A DNA stretch of 15,032 nt from NCBI GenBank assembly GCA_963785035.1, contig CAWATG010000006.1:1-15032 (forward strand). The letters are read 5' to 3'. Of the stretch, positions 6,943 through 14,364 are shown piece by piece. The position numbers were made by a program, and so were the translations under genes. The notes under the pieces are model-generated. The model ran no database searches. It was not told the origin of the DNA and saw only the letters and a list, made by a program, of their open reading frames with translations. The stretch is from CAWATG01 sp963785035. Lineage in GTDB: Bacteria > Actinomycetota > Acidimicrobiia > IMCC26256 > CAWATG01. Position 1 is the first letter of the stretch. Each line of letters starts with the position of its first letter.

Positions 6943-7636
6943 ATGCGACGCGAAATCTCCAATCCGATCCGGAAGTTCATCGACGAGGCGCTTCCGCCTC
7001 TGTTCCGCGACAGCCGCCCGTTCAACTACCCGATGTTCTGGTATTGGTTCGAGGGCAAACATGTCGACGAAGCAATGCGGTTCAAAGATTTCGCCTTCGA
7101 CCTGAGTGACCGCGAATTCCGAGAGTTCTACGATCGCATTCAGTGCCGCGCCAGTCGCCGCCCAACGGACTGCAACGAGGCGAGCCTTGCCTGGGTACTG
7201 CAGCGGCTTGATCAGCGCGCAGCATCGATGATCGACATCGGGTGCGGACGCGGCTATTGGCTCGATCGGTGCCGCGGACCTCGATATCGAGCGGTTCGGC
7301 TATGACATGCACCTCCCGAGATCGAACGGACGCTTCCTCGGAGTGCAAGGTGACGTCGAACAGCTCCCATTTGCGAATAGCGCATTCGACATCGTGACGT
7401 GTTTCCATACGCTCGAGCACTGCCGCAAGCTTCCGGCTGCCATCGCCGAGCTGGAACGAATCACCGAGCGCCAGCTCTTCGTGATCGTGCCGAAGCAGCG
7501 GTACCAACACCACACGCCAGACCTACACCTGCAGTTCTTCTACTCGGCGCGCTACCTGCAGTCCCTCTTCTCGATCGCTCACTGCGAGAGCCAAGAGGTG
7601 GACGGCGACCTCGTGCTGATGGCCACGAAGCGTTAA
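6943..7636 (+). CDS. Class I SAM-dependent methyltransferase, apparent +1 frameshift
   Basis: Two frames make one methyltransferase of about 230 residues. The first gives MRREISNPIRKFIDEA to motif I, MIDIGCGRGYW (SAM-binding glycines at about 100-104), and then runs to a stop at 7305. The second frame resumes with IERFGYDMH (acidic end of strand beta-2), GDVEQLPF and FDIVTCFHTLEHC, as in the Methyltransf_11 group, and ends at 7636. Skipping one base near 7270 joins WLDR to AADLDIERFGYD without loss. So either one base is inserted here by sequencing error or the gene is recently broken. The substrate is unknown. Its place directly after a membrane glycosyltransferase suggests a surface sugar or lipid. 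It converges with the GT2 gene, with six bases between stops. Confidence 0.75.
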
Positions 7637-7642
7637 GGACCC

Positions 7643-8497
7643 TTAGACCTCGTCCGGGATGACGAGCGTACGTTCGCGGACCGCGTCGTAATGCGCCGCA
7701 CGCAGGTCGACCACCGGATTCGGATCGACGAGGAGCACGCGGCGCAGTCGACGAACCTCTCGGAACATGGCGAGCCCATCTCGCACGGGGCGCACACGAC
7801 TCGAGTCGCAGTGCTGCCAGGCCACCGGTACGTCAACCACGCTGTATCCGGCACGCTCGGCGCGACACAACACCTCGACATCGAACGCGAAGCCCCTCGT
7901 CTCGAGCCTCCAGAAGACGCGTCGGGCCGAATCGCGGGTAAAAGCCTTGAGGCCACACTGCGTGTCCTTGCGTCGCGTGAGACCTGTGGATCGCACGAGG
8001 AAATTGAAGAGCCGTCCGGACAGTTGACGCATCCGGGGTTGCGGCGTGACGATGACACTGTCCTTGAGGCCGCGTGAGGCCACGGCGACGTCGGCGCCGC
8101 TCTCCACGGCTTCGAAGCACCGCTCGATCTCATCGGGCGCTGTCGAGAGATCAGCGTCGGTGAAGGCCACCACGCGCCCCCGCGCCGCGAGAATTCCAGC
8201 CCGCACTGCGCCTCCCTTCCCGACGTTGCGATGAAGGCCCAACACGAACCCCGGAAGCCGGTGGGTCACCATGGCGGCTCGCGCGATCGCGGCGGTGTCG
8301 TCGTCGCTACCGTCGTCGACGAAGATCAGCTCGGTCAAGGGGTCGTTCAGCTTCGAGTTGGCCAACGCGGCGATGGTTGCTTCAATACGAGCCTGCTCGC
8401 GGTACATCGGGATGACGAGCGTTCGTGCGGGGCCGTCGACCCATACCTCAACGAGCGACGCATAAGCCATCTCGGTGAGCGGTTCCGCCGTAGTCAC
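7643..8497 (-). CDS. GT2 family polyprenyl-phosphate glycosyltransferase (Alg5/DPM-like)
   Basis: This 284-residue protein is a GT-A enzyme of family 2. It shows TLVIPMYREQARI at the start of the fold, FVDDGSDD (61-63 bind the nucleotide), NVGKGGAVRAGI, the metal-binding DAD (114-116) in FTDADLSTAPDEI, and DTQCGLKAF (178-186), a signature of dolichyl/polyprenyl-phosphate glucosyl- and mannosyltransferases. Such enzymes load a sugar from a nucleotide donor onto polyprenyl phosphate at the inner face of the membrane. No C-terminal membrane helices are present. I chose GTG 8497 because GGAGG lies four bases upstream; ATG 8470 is an alternative. The product would suit a GT-C enzyme such as the one at 5052-6917. 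The same frame stays open upstream into the disrupted hydrolase gene, but I regard that as accidental. Confidence 0.88.
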   Translation of the reverse strand: MTTAEPLTEMAYASLVEVWVDGPARTLVIPMYREQARIEATIAALANSKLNDPLTELIFVDDGSDDDTAAIARAAMVTHRLPGFVLGLHRNVGKGGAVRAGILAARGRVVAFTDADLSTAPDEIERCFEAVESGADVAVASRGLKDSVIVTPQPRMRQLSGRLFNFLVRSTGLTRRKDTQCGLKAFTRDSARRVFWRLETRGFAFDVEVLCRAERAGYSVVDVPVAWQHCDSSRVRPVRDGLAMFREVRRLRRVLLVDPNPVVDLRAAHYDAVRERTLVIPDEV

Positions 8498-8501
8498 TGC
8501 G

Positions 8502-8506
8502 CCTCC
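8502..8506 (-). promoter_or_regulatory. Shine-Dalgarno site supporting the GTG start of the GT2 gene
   Basis: The minus strand reads GGAGG, four bases before GTG 8497. It argues that GT2 is translated on its own and not as a fusion with the upstream hydrolase. Confidence 0.6.
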
Positions 8507-8571
8507 AATGCCGGTGTGACGTGTTGTAACAACACCGACAATCCCTGAAGCAAGGGCGCTGGTCAACGGCT

Positions 8572-8658
8572 TGAACCTGGTTGGCGGCCGCTGTTCGAGC
8601 GGTTGTAGCCACCTCGTTACCTGCCGTATCGAATTCGGGCCCTTTTGGCGCTCCCTTG
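8572..8658. repeat. 3' flanking homology, copy next to hydrolase 1
   Basis: The non-coding bases after hydrolase 1 resemble those after hydrolase 2 (11210-11297), for example TATCGAATT and CGTTACC-like blocks at matching distances. The duplication unit therefore included the 3' flank, not just the gene. Confidence 0.6.
8588..8602 (-). terminator. Hairpin after hydrolase 1, possible terminator
   Basis: CCGCT (8588-8592) pairs with AGCGG (8598-8602), 57-71 bases beyond the hydrolase stop. A hairpin of different sequence sits at the matching place after hydrolase 2, which supports a real structure. There is no T-run. Confidence 0.35.
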
Positions 8659-9763
8659 TTACGGACGACCCGATTGGCCGGCAAGGATTGGAAGCACAGG
8701 ATCCCCTGGGCCGACTTCGAAATTGTCGGTCGACGAACCCCCCTGGGCGCCTGAATTCCAGCTCCAGACCATCGTGCCCGCCACACCTGCTGCCCGGGTC
8801 GCGTGGAGCTTGGCTCCCAGGACCACCGCACGGTGCCGCGAGCGTGGCAGCCGGGCCGAGGTCTTGGATCGGACGGATCCCCAACTCGCCGACGATGAGC
8901 GGCTTTCCGAGCAGTGCACATTGGAACAGGCGCATTCCCAGCCCGTTCCATTGATCACCGGCGATGACCGACCGCGGTTGGCCGTAGTCGTGGTACTCGC
9001 AGAGATCAACCACGTCGAGCGAATGAAGATCCGAGTATTCGGTGTACACCGCTCCACATTGGCCGCCGCCGATCACACCGACGCTCACAAGATGCTGCGA
9101 ATCAATGCTCTTGATGAGCCCACCGACGTCGCTCACAAAGGACCGCAGGATGCCCGAAGCGTTTTCAGCACATTGCCCGTACCGTTCGACCATGACCTCG
9201 GGCTCATTCACGAGTTGCCAAGCGAGAATCGTCGGGTCATTGCGGTAGCGGGTCACAATTTCTGCCACCCACTCTCGATAGGTTGCCGGCAACCCGCTTG
9301 GCTTCTCCGTGCGGTACCGGTCGGTGTACCACGACGCATCCTTGTATTCGCCGGGCTCGCACGCACCCCACTGGTCGGCCAGGGTGACAACGACGTGCAC
9401 GTTTCGCACCCGAGCGGCTTCCAGGGTCGCATCGAATTTCGACCAATCACGCTGGCCGTTGGTGGTCGCAAGACTCTGAAAGAACCACGCGCGCATTGCG
9501 CCCGCGTGCGACGCGTCCAACGCTTCGCCAAGCTCGGGGGCGTCCATCGTGTACCAACAATTGTCGCGGCTGTTGGCGTTGTAGATATTGAGTCCGGTGA
9601 ACTGCCAAGGCCGACCATTCAGCACGAGCTGCGATCCTGCTCGACTCACCCAACCCTGGGCCGACGATCCGGAGGTGATCACGGGGCGCACGCAGCCGCT
9701 GGACAGCACCACGACCGCTCCCGCGACAGCGAGTCCAAGTCCTGAACGGGTCGACCGAGCCAT
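8659..9763 (-). CDS. Secreted GH5-like glycoside hydrolase, copy 1 (putative lipoprotein, apparent +1 frameshift)
   Basis: With one base skipped near 8832 this encodes 367 residues. The start ATG 9763 gives MARSTRSGLGLAVAG and a lipobox-like LSSGC (Cys24), though no good ribosome-binding site is seen; in-frame ATGs at 9805 and 9841 are alternatives. The domain is a GH5-type (mannanase/cellulase-like) barrel, with WQLVNEPEV holding the acid/base Glu187, CEYHDYG, and the nucleophile Glu293 in LIVGELGIR. Such enzymes cut beta-mannan or beta-glucan chains; the substrate here is unknown. After ATLAA (306-310) the frame breaks. The other frame continues RAVVLGAKL to a stop at 8659 and matches copy 2. 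Without the skip, translation would run through into the GT2 gene. It probably acts outside the cell on glycans. Confidence 0.8.
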
Positions 9764-9954
9764 ACAGCGGATATCGGAAAGCTGCCTCAGCCCTTGAATG
9801 AACATTGTCCGGCACTTCGCGTGCTCTATGACCATCGTCATAGGCAGGTGACGCCGTTACGGGCGAACGAGTAGCTCACGCCACCTGCTCCGCCTCAGTG
9901 GAAAGCGGCTCGTCCAAACCGGTGTGGGTGGCCGTTTCGATGTCATACCGTCCT

Positions 9955-9959
9955 GGGAG
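9955..9959 (+). promoter_or_regulatory. Shine-Dalgarno site of the HNH gene
   Basis: GGGAG lies nine bases before ATG 9969. It supports this start over the upstream in-frame ATG at 9924. Confidence 0.5.
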
Positions 9960-9968
9960 AATGGGGGT

Positions 9969-11175
9969 ATGGGAATCACCGGTGTGCGGGCTTTGGAGCA
10001 GTTGGGTGAGCAGTTGCATGTTCTGGTCGGCGGGTTCGAAGCGGCGCGCTGTGATGGACGTTTGGCGAAGGAATATGTGGAAGCCTTCGCTCGGTTGGAG
10101 CGTCTCGCGGTCGCGGGCAAGACGTTGGCGTTGGCTCAGGTTGACCGAACACACGCCTGGGCACATGGTGAGGGTTCGTCGCGTTCGACTGCTGACTGGC
10201 TCGCAGCACAAACCGGCACATCGCTTGGCGAAGCAATCCGCGAAACGAACACCGCACGGCGCGTTGATGGGCTCTCGGCGACGAAAGCCGCGTTGCGTGA
10301 TGGGCGCTTGTCCGGCCAACAGGCCGGTGAGATCGCCGATGCGGCAACCGATGCGCCCCACGCCGAAGAACGACTGTTGACACTTTCACAGTCCGGCACG
10401 TTCGAGGCGTTACGCCGCCAGGCCCGTGACGACAAGGCCGCGGCAGGTGAGGATCGTGAGCGGGCGGAGCGGCAACATTCGTTGCGGCGCGCGCGTCGCT
10501 GGACCGACCGTGAAGGTATGCGCTGCTACGGCATTGCGTTGACTCCCGAGCAGGCCGCGAGATTCGAACCGACCTGGGACCGGTACTGCAACCAGGTCGG
10601 TAACGAGGCCCGCAAGGCCGGCCTCAAAGAATCAGGCGACGCGGCACGCGGCTGATGCGTTGGTCCGGATGGCCGAAGCAGCACATGGAAACCGACCCGC
10701 CGGTAGCGGTGCCGGTTCGAGCGTGACGGCCCATGCGCTGCTACGCGTTGATGCCGCAGCGTTACATCGCGGCCACACCACCGCTGGTGAGACCTGCGAG
10801 GTCGCAGGGATCGGACCTATCGACGTCGCGTCCGCCAAACAACTCTTGGGTGATGCGGTTGTCGACATCGTCATCGCCGACGGTGTCGATGTCCGGACCG
10901 TCGCGCACGCTGGAAGAACAGCGAACCGACACCAAAAAGCTGCGTTGCTCACCAACTGGGAATGCGAAATCCGAGGTTGTGATGAAACACGCAACCTCGA
11001 GATCGACCACATCGTTCCGTATGCCGAGTGTGGCATCACGGACATCGAACACCTCGGACCGAAATGCCGATGGCATCACCACCTCAAAACCCACAAAGGC
11101 TGGCGTGACAGCCCGCGAGGCCCAGACGGCAAACGCACACTCATCAACCCAAACAGACCCGACCCACCCGGATGA
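9969..11175 (+). CDS. DUF222/13E12-type HNH endonuclease, apparent +1 frameshift
   Basis: The first frame (from ATG 9969) gives the helical DUF222 region: EQLGEQLHVLVGGFEAARCDG, with RSTADWLAAQTGTS and RDGRLSGQQAGEIADA. It stops at 10655. The second frame resumes with AADALVRMAEAA and carries the HNH nuclease: Cys pairs in CEIRGC, LEIDHIVPY, CRWHHHLKTH. Skipping one base near 10647 fuses them into a normal-length protein of about 401 residues. These genes are repetitive in actinobacteria. In mycobacteria REP13E12 elements are phage integration targets. The gene lies alone on the plus strand between two duplicated hydrolases on the other strand, as if inserted there. It is either a broken copy or an assembly error. 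Its nuclease role is known by family only. Confidence 0.85.
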
Positions 11176-11209
11176 CCCGCACACAGCTCTGACGGGGTCG
11201 AACAACAAC

Positions 11210-11297
11210 GTTGAACCCGGCCGCCACCACCGTTCAAACGGTCGCAACCGGCGCGTTACCCGCCATATCGAATTGGGACCGCTGTGGTACTCGCCGG
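11210..11297. repeat. 3' flanking homology, copy next to hydrolase 2
   Basis: This is the partner of 8572-8658. It shares TTGAACC, GTTC-hairpin and TATCGAATT blocks in the same order. It begins shortly after the HNH gene ends. Confidence 0.6.
11229..11242. terminator. Hairpin between converging HNH and hydrolase 2 genes
   Basis: ACCGTT (11229-11234) is the inverse complement of AACGGT (11237-11242); with a TCAA loop it leaves a five-pair stem. It lies 56-69 bases after the hydrolase stop and 54-67 after the HNH stop, so it could end both transcripts. No T-run is seen. Confidence 0.35.
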
Positions 11298-12465
11298 CTA
11301 CGGACGCCCCGACATGCCCGCAAGGATTGGAAGGACCGGATCACCAGGGCTGATTTCGAAACCGTCTATCGATGACTCATCCTGGTTCTCGGATTTCCAA
11401 CGCCACACGATCGTGCCCGCCACGCCTGCTGCTCGGGTCGCTTCGAGCTTGGCTCGCACTGCCTCCGCCGCGGTCCTCGAGCGTTGCACCGACGGCGAGA
11501 TCTTCGACACGGATCCCCATCTCGCCGATGATCAGTGGCTTTCCAAGCGCCCCGCACTGATTCAGGCGCACTTGCAACCCATTCCACTGATCACCGGGGA
11601 TGGGGTTCGTCGGTTGGCCGTAGTCGTGGTACTCGCAGAGATCCACGACGTCGAGCGCATGAAGGGCTGCGTAGTCAGTTCCGCGCGCTCCGCACTGGCC
11701 CCCGCCGATGACGCCGACGCTCACAAGATGCCGAGAATCGATGCTCTTGATGAGTCCACCGACGTCGCTTACAAAGTCGCGAAGGATTTCGGCGTCGCGA
11801 ACGATGCCGCCAGCGTCCGTCGCGCACCGCTTCTCCGATACATCGTTGACTTCGGGTTCATTGAGAAGTTGCCACGAAAGAATCGTCGGATCGTCGCGGT
11901 AGCGCCTCACGATTTCCGCCACCCAATCCCGATACGTTGCCGACAACCCTTCAAGCGTCTCTGTGCGATAGCCATCGGTGTACCACGAGGCGTCCTTGAT
12001 TTCGCCGAGATCGCAAAACCCCCACTGGTCGGCCAGGGTCACGACCACGTGCACGTTGCGTGCCCGAGCAGCCGCCAACGTCGCATCGAAGCTCGACCAG
12101 TCACGCTTCCCGCCTGTGGTCGCAAGGCTCTGAAAGAACCACGCCCGCATTGCGCCCGCGTTCGCCGCGTCCAGGGCGATGCCAAGCTGAGGCTCGTCCA
12201 TCGTGTACCAACAATTGTTGCGGCCGGTGGCGTTGGGGATGTTGAGGCCGGTGAACTGCCAGGGCTGACCGTTCAGCATGAGCTGCGTTCCGTCGTGACT
12301 GACCCAGCCCTCAGCCGACGATCCGGAAGTGCTCGCAAGCTGCGCTCCGGGTACCTCAGCCGACAATCCAGGATTGCTTACGGGGCGCGCACCCCCGCCG
12401 GTGAGTGCAGCGCCCGCAACGATCACCGCTGTGAGTGCAATACCCGGGAGGGTCAACCGAGTCAT
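11298..12465 (-). CDS. Secreted GH5-like glycoside hydrolase, copy 2 (apparent +1 frameshift)
   Basis: With one base skipped near 11475 this encodes 388 residues and is closely similar to copy 1 along its length, for example the identical VVTLADQWG, KSIDS and LCEYHDYGQP segments. It has acid/base Glu203 in WQLLNEPEV and nucleophile Glu315 in LIIGEMGIR. ATG 12465 is chosen by alignment with copy 1 (MTRLTLPGIALTAVIV signal helix). No good ribosome-binding site is seen, and the frame stays open to a TTG at 12648. The lipobox Cys of copy 1 is a Gly here (TGGGARPV), so this copy is probably secreted free or held by its signal helix. An extra stretch (about 32-47) follows the signal. After ATLE the frame breaks; the other frame gives TAAEAVRAKL to the stop at 11298. 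Confidence 0.8.
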
Positions 12466-12497
12466 CCACCCAATACGGCGACGACGCGTTAGCGAAT

Positions 12498-12561
12498 GCA
12501 TGAACATAGGCCGCATTCTACGCCCGCAATCGGACCAATCCCTGAGTGCTCGCATGAACAT
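12498..12561. repeat. Short direct repeat upstream of hydrolase 2
   Basis: GCATGAACAT occurs at 12498-12507 and 12552-12561, 54 bases apart. Upstream of hydrolase 1 there is a similar TGAACATTG (9799-9807). The surrounding bases of the two copies here are not alike, so it is not a long tandem duplication. Confidence 0.5.
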
Positions 12562-12642
12562 TGGTCGTACTTTTGGGTGCGCGAAACCCACTGCCGGCGC
12601 GAGCTCGCGCCTCGACGTTTTGACCATCAAATCAAACCACCG

Positions 12643-12655
12643 CGCCAACGTGGCG
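12643..12655 (-). terminator. Weak terminator candidate after the lipoprotein gene
   Basis: CGCCA (12643-12647) pairs with TGGCG (12651-12655) around ACG. On the minus strand this lies just over 20 bases after the lipoprotein stop and is followed, after a short gap, by the T-rich GTTTGATTTGATG. The stem is only five pairs. Confidence 0.35.
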
Positions 12656-12678
12656 AGGCACGACTCGCTCGGATATTG

Positions 12679-14175
12679 CTACAGCCCAGGGGGCGGATTC
12701 GCAGCGAGTTGCTCTGGCGAAAGGGTCGTGGTGTTAAACCAACGCCAGTTGTTTTTCACCAGCTTGAAACGACCGATGCTGGCCCCGATGTTGTTCGGCC
12801 ATGGCGCCGTGAGGTTCTGCCAGAAGTCGATGCCGGCACCCATCAGCAGGTGCTTCGACCAAAAACCGCGGTCGTCTGGACCATCCGGGTCGTCGAGAAT
12901 CAGACGGGCCTGGAACGCCCCGTACATCCCCGCGACATCATCCGGATCGATCGAACCACGAGGGTTCCAGAAATGCCAGGCCGACCTGCCCGCCGAAAAG
13001 TCGAGCTTGCCACTCACACCCTCCGGCTCGTACCGCACGTCCACAGGTTTTGACACGTCGCCGGAAAAGTCCTCCCGGTATGCAGCTCCGGCTTGAGGTC
13101 CCGACGTGACGGACACCCATTTACCCGTCCGTTTCGAGAGCAGCCACGTCGTCATCTCCCGCACATGAACCCGCGTGTTGCTCAAACCAGGGTCGAGCCC
13201 TGCACTTGTTGCAGCGCCGTCGACAAACAACACACCCCATGTCACCGCGGCTGACATACCGCGGTTGTCGTGACCGCCCTGGATCACCGGCCCGCTGTCC
13301 CAGTCGTAACCATTTGGGAGCGGGAGTTCGCCCTCGTGTCCGACGGACGATTGATCGGCAGCAACCATCGCGACGCGCTCCGCCGCAGTCAGGACGCGAC
13401 TGGTCACTTGATCGAGCCCGGTTGGGACCAAAACCGGCGGACCGGTCGTAGTCGTCGGGGGAACCGTCGTCGTGGTCGGGCCGGTCGTGGTTGTCGGAAC
13501 AGTCGTCGTGGTTGGCCGCGTTGAGGTCGTCGGAACCCTCGTCGTGGTCGGGCCAGTTGTCGTGGTCGGGCCAGTTGTCGTGGTCGGGCCAGTTGTCGTG
13601 GTCGGGCCGGTCGTGGTTGTCGGAACAGTCGTCGTGGTTGGCCGCGTTGAGGTCGTCGGAACCCTCGTCGTGGTCGGGCCAGTTGTCGTGGTCGGGCCGG
13701 TTGTCGTGGTCGGATCGGCCTCGCGCGCGCCGTCCACAACACTGGTCGTGGTCGACCGCCACGAACGACGGCGCCGGATTGCTTTGCGGCGCTTTTTGAG
13801 CGCTTCCCTGGACCTTCGCGCCACCGAAGCTTTGGGAGAGTCGGTCGTCGCAGCACCATGCGGAGCAGCTCCCGCCGACGGCGCGACTGCGCCGCCCGAC
13901 GTTTCATTCGTCACCAAATCCGGCGGGGAGGTGCCTGCCTCCGGCGCCGAAGGCGCTGCCCCAACAGGCGGCAGCGCGGGAGGACCCGCAAAAAGCGCCG
14001 CTGCCGGCGACGCGAGCACTACCTCGCGTGGCGAAGCATCATGCGATGCGATCCCAGTGGGAGCCGTGGCGAACAACCGAACACCGCAGGCGCCCAACAC
14101 CATCGACAAGAGCACAATCTGGAAAAGTCGCGAGTTGATGACCGTTGACGGATGTCTAGGTTTGGTGCGTCGCAT
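12679..14175 (-). CDS. Probable lipoprotein with TTTTGP repeat linker and unrecognised C-terminal domain
   Basis: This 498-residue protein starts at ATG 14175, with GAGGAG four bases upstream. A signal helix (15-29) ends in a good lipobox, VLGAC (Cys30). An Ala/Pro/Ser-rich stretch follows, then a very basic patch (119-140, KKRRKAIRRRR) and a Thr/Pro repeat linker (155-247) built from TTTTGP, TTTRVP, TTSTRP and TTTTVP units. The C-terminal domain (about 250-498) is rich in Trp, Gly and Asp, with HDNRGMSAAVTWG, WHFWNPRGSIDPDD, and FWSKHLLMGAGIDFW. I cannot assign it to a family; a surface binding or enzymatic domain held off the membrane by the linker is inferred. Hydrolase 2 follows on the same strand after 213 bases. 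Similar Thr-rich spacers occur in secreted proteins of Acidimicrobiia. Confidence 0.82.
   Translation of the reverse strand: MRRTKPRHPSTVINSRLFQIVLLSMVLGACGVRLFATAPTGIASHDASPREVVLASPAAALFAGPPALPPVGAAPSAPEAGTSPPDLVTNETSGGAVAPSAGAAPHGAATTDSPKASVARRSREALKKRRKAIRRRRSWRSTTTSVVDGAREADPTTTTGPTTTTGPTTTRVPTTSTRPTTTTVPTTTTGPTTTTGPTTTTGPTTTTGPTTTRVPTTSTRPTTTTVPTTTTGPTTTTVPPTTTTGPPVLVPTGLDQVTSRVLTAAERVAMVAADQSSVGHEGELPLPNGYDWDSGPVIQGGHDNRGMSAAVTWGVLFVDGAATSAGLDPGLSNTRVHVREMTTWLLSKRTGKWVSVTSGPQAGAAYREDFSGDVSKPVDVRYEPEGVSGKLDFSAGRSAWHFWNPRGSIDPDDVAGMYGAFQARLILDDPDGPDDRGFWSKHLLMGAGIDFWQNLTAPWPNNIGASIGRFKLVKNNWRWFNTTTLSPEQLAANPPPGL
13435..13713. repeat. 18-bp minisatellite coding for the TTTTGP linker, with a 126-bp higher-order unit
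   Basis: The basic unit is 18 bases (six residues), for example GTCGTGGTCGGGCCAGTT on the plus strand. Superimposed on it, 13469-13572 and 13595-13698 are identical over 104 bases at a spacing of 126 (seven units). Such identity suggests a recent duplication. Changes in unit number would keep the frame and alter only linker length. Confidence 0.85.
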
Positions 14176-14179
14176 TGTG

Positions 14180-14185
14180 CTCCTC
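14180..14185 (-). promoter_or_regulatory. Shine-Dalgarno site of the lipoprotein gene
   Basis: The minus strand reads GAGGAG, then CACA and ATG 14175, supporting this start. Confidence 0.65.
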
Positions 14186-14364
14186 GGACCTGAAGCTAAT
14201 GGTTCGCACCATATGGATCCACTTCATCGTCCATCCGAACATTCGACAACATCTAGGTGACAAACGAACGACGATTCGGAACATTTGCGCTAGCTCGCCG
14301 GTGACGACACAGGCGCGGGTACGCCAAACCTACCGATAGATCTGATTAGCGACCAAACATGCAG

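Noticed and set aside
8645..9745. Long plus-strand frame (366 codons) opposite hydrolase 1
   Set aside because: It mirrors the minus-strand GH5 gene. It resembles the frame opposite copy 2 only because the sense genes are homologous, and it shows no domain of its own.
7643..9841. A single 732-residue hydrolase-glycosyltransferase fusion protein
   Set aside because: The middle part is low-quality read-through after the frame break. The conserved end of the hydrolase lies in another frame, and GT2 has its own GGAGG and GTG start.
8820..11480. Programmed +1 frameshifting at a known slippery site in the hydrolases
   Set aside because: Neither site has a stop or rare-looking codon after a classic slippery codon. 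The shared break is kept as a finding, but no known mechanism is claimed.
11284..12492. Long plus-strand frame (402 codons) opposite hydrolase 2
   Set aside because: It is antisense to a gene with clear catalytic motifs. High GC keeps such opposite frames open.
13435..13713. CRISPR-like array
   Set aside because: The repeats are contiguous 18-base coding units without unique spacers.
13472..14260. Plus-strand frame rich in VVVVGPV repeats
   Set aside because: It is the antisense reading of the TTTTGP minisatellite and lacks a start site or domain.
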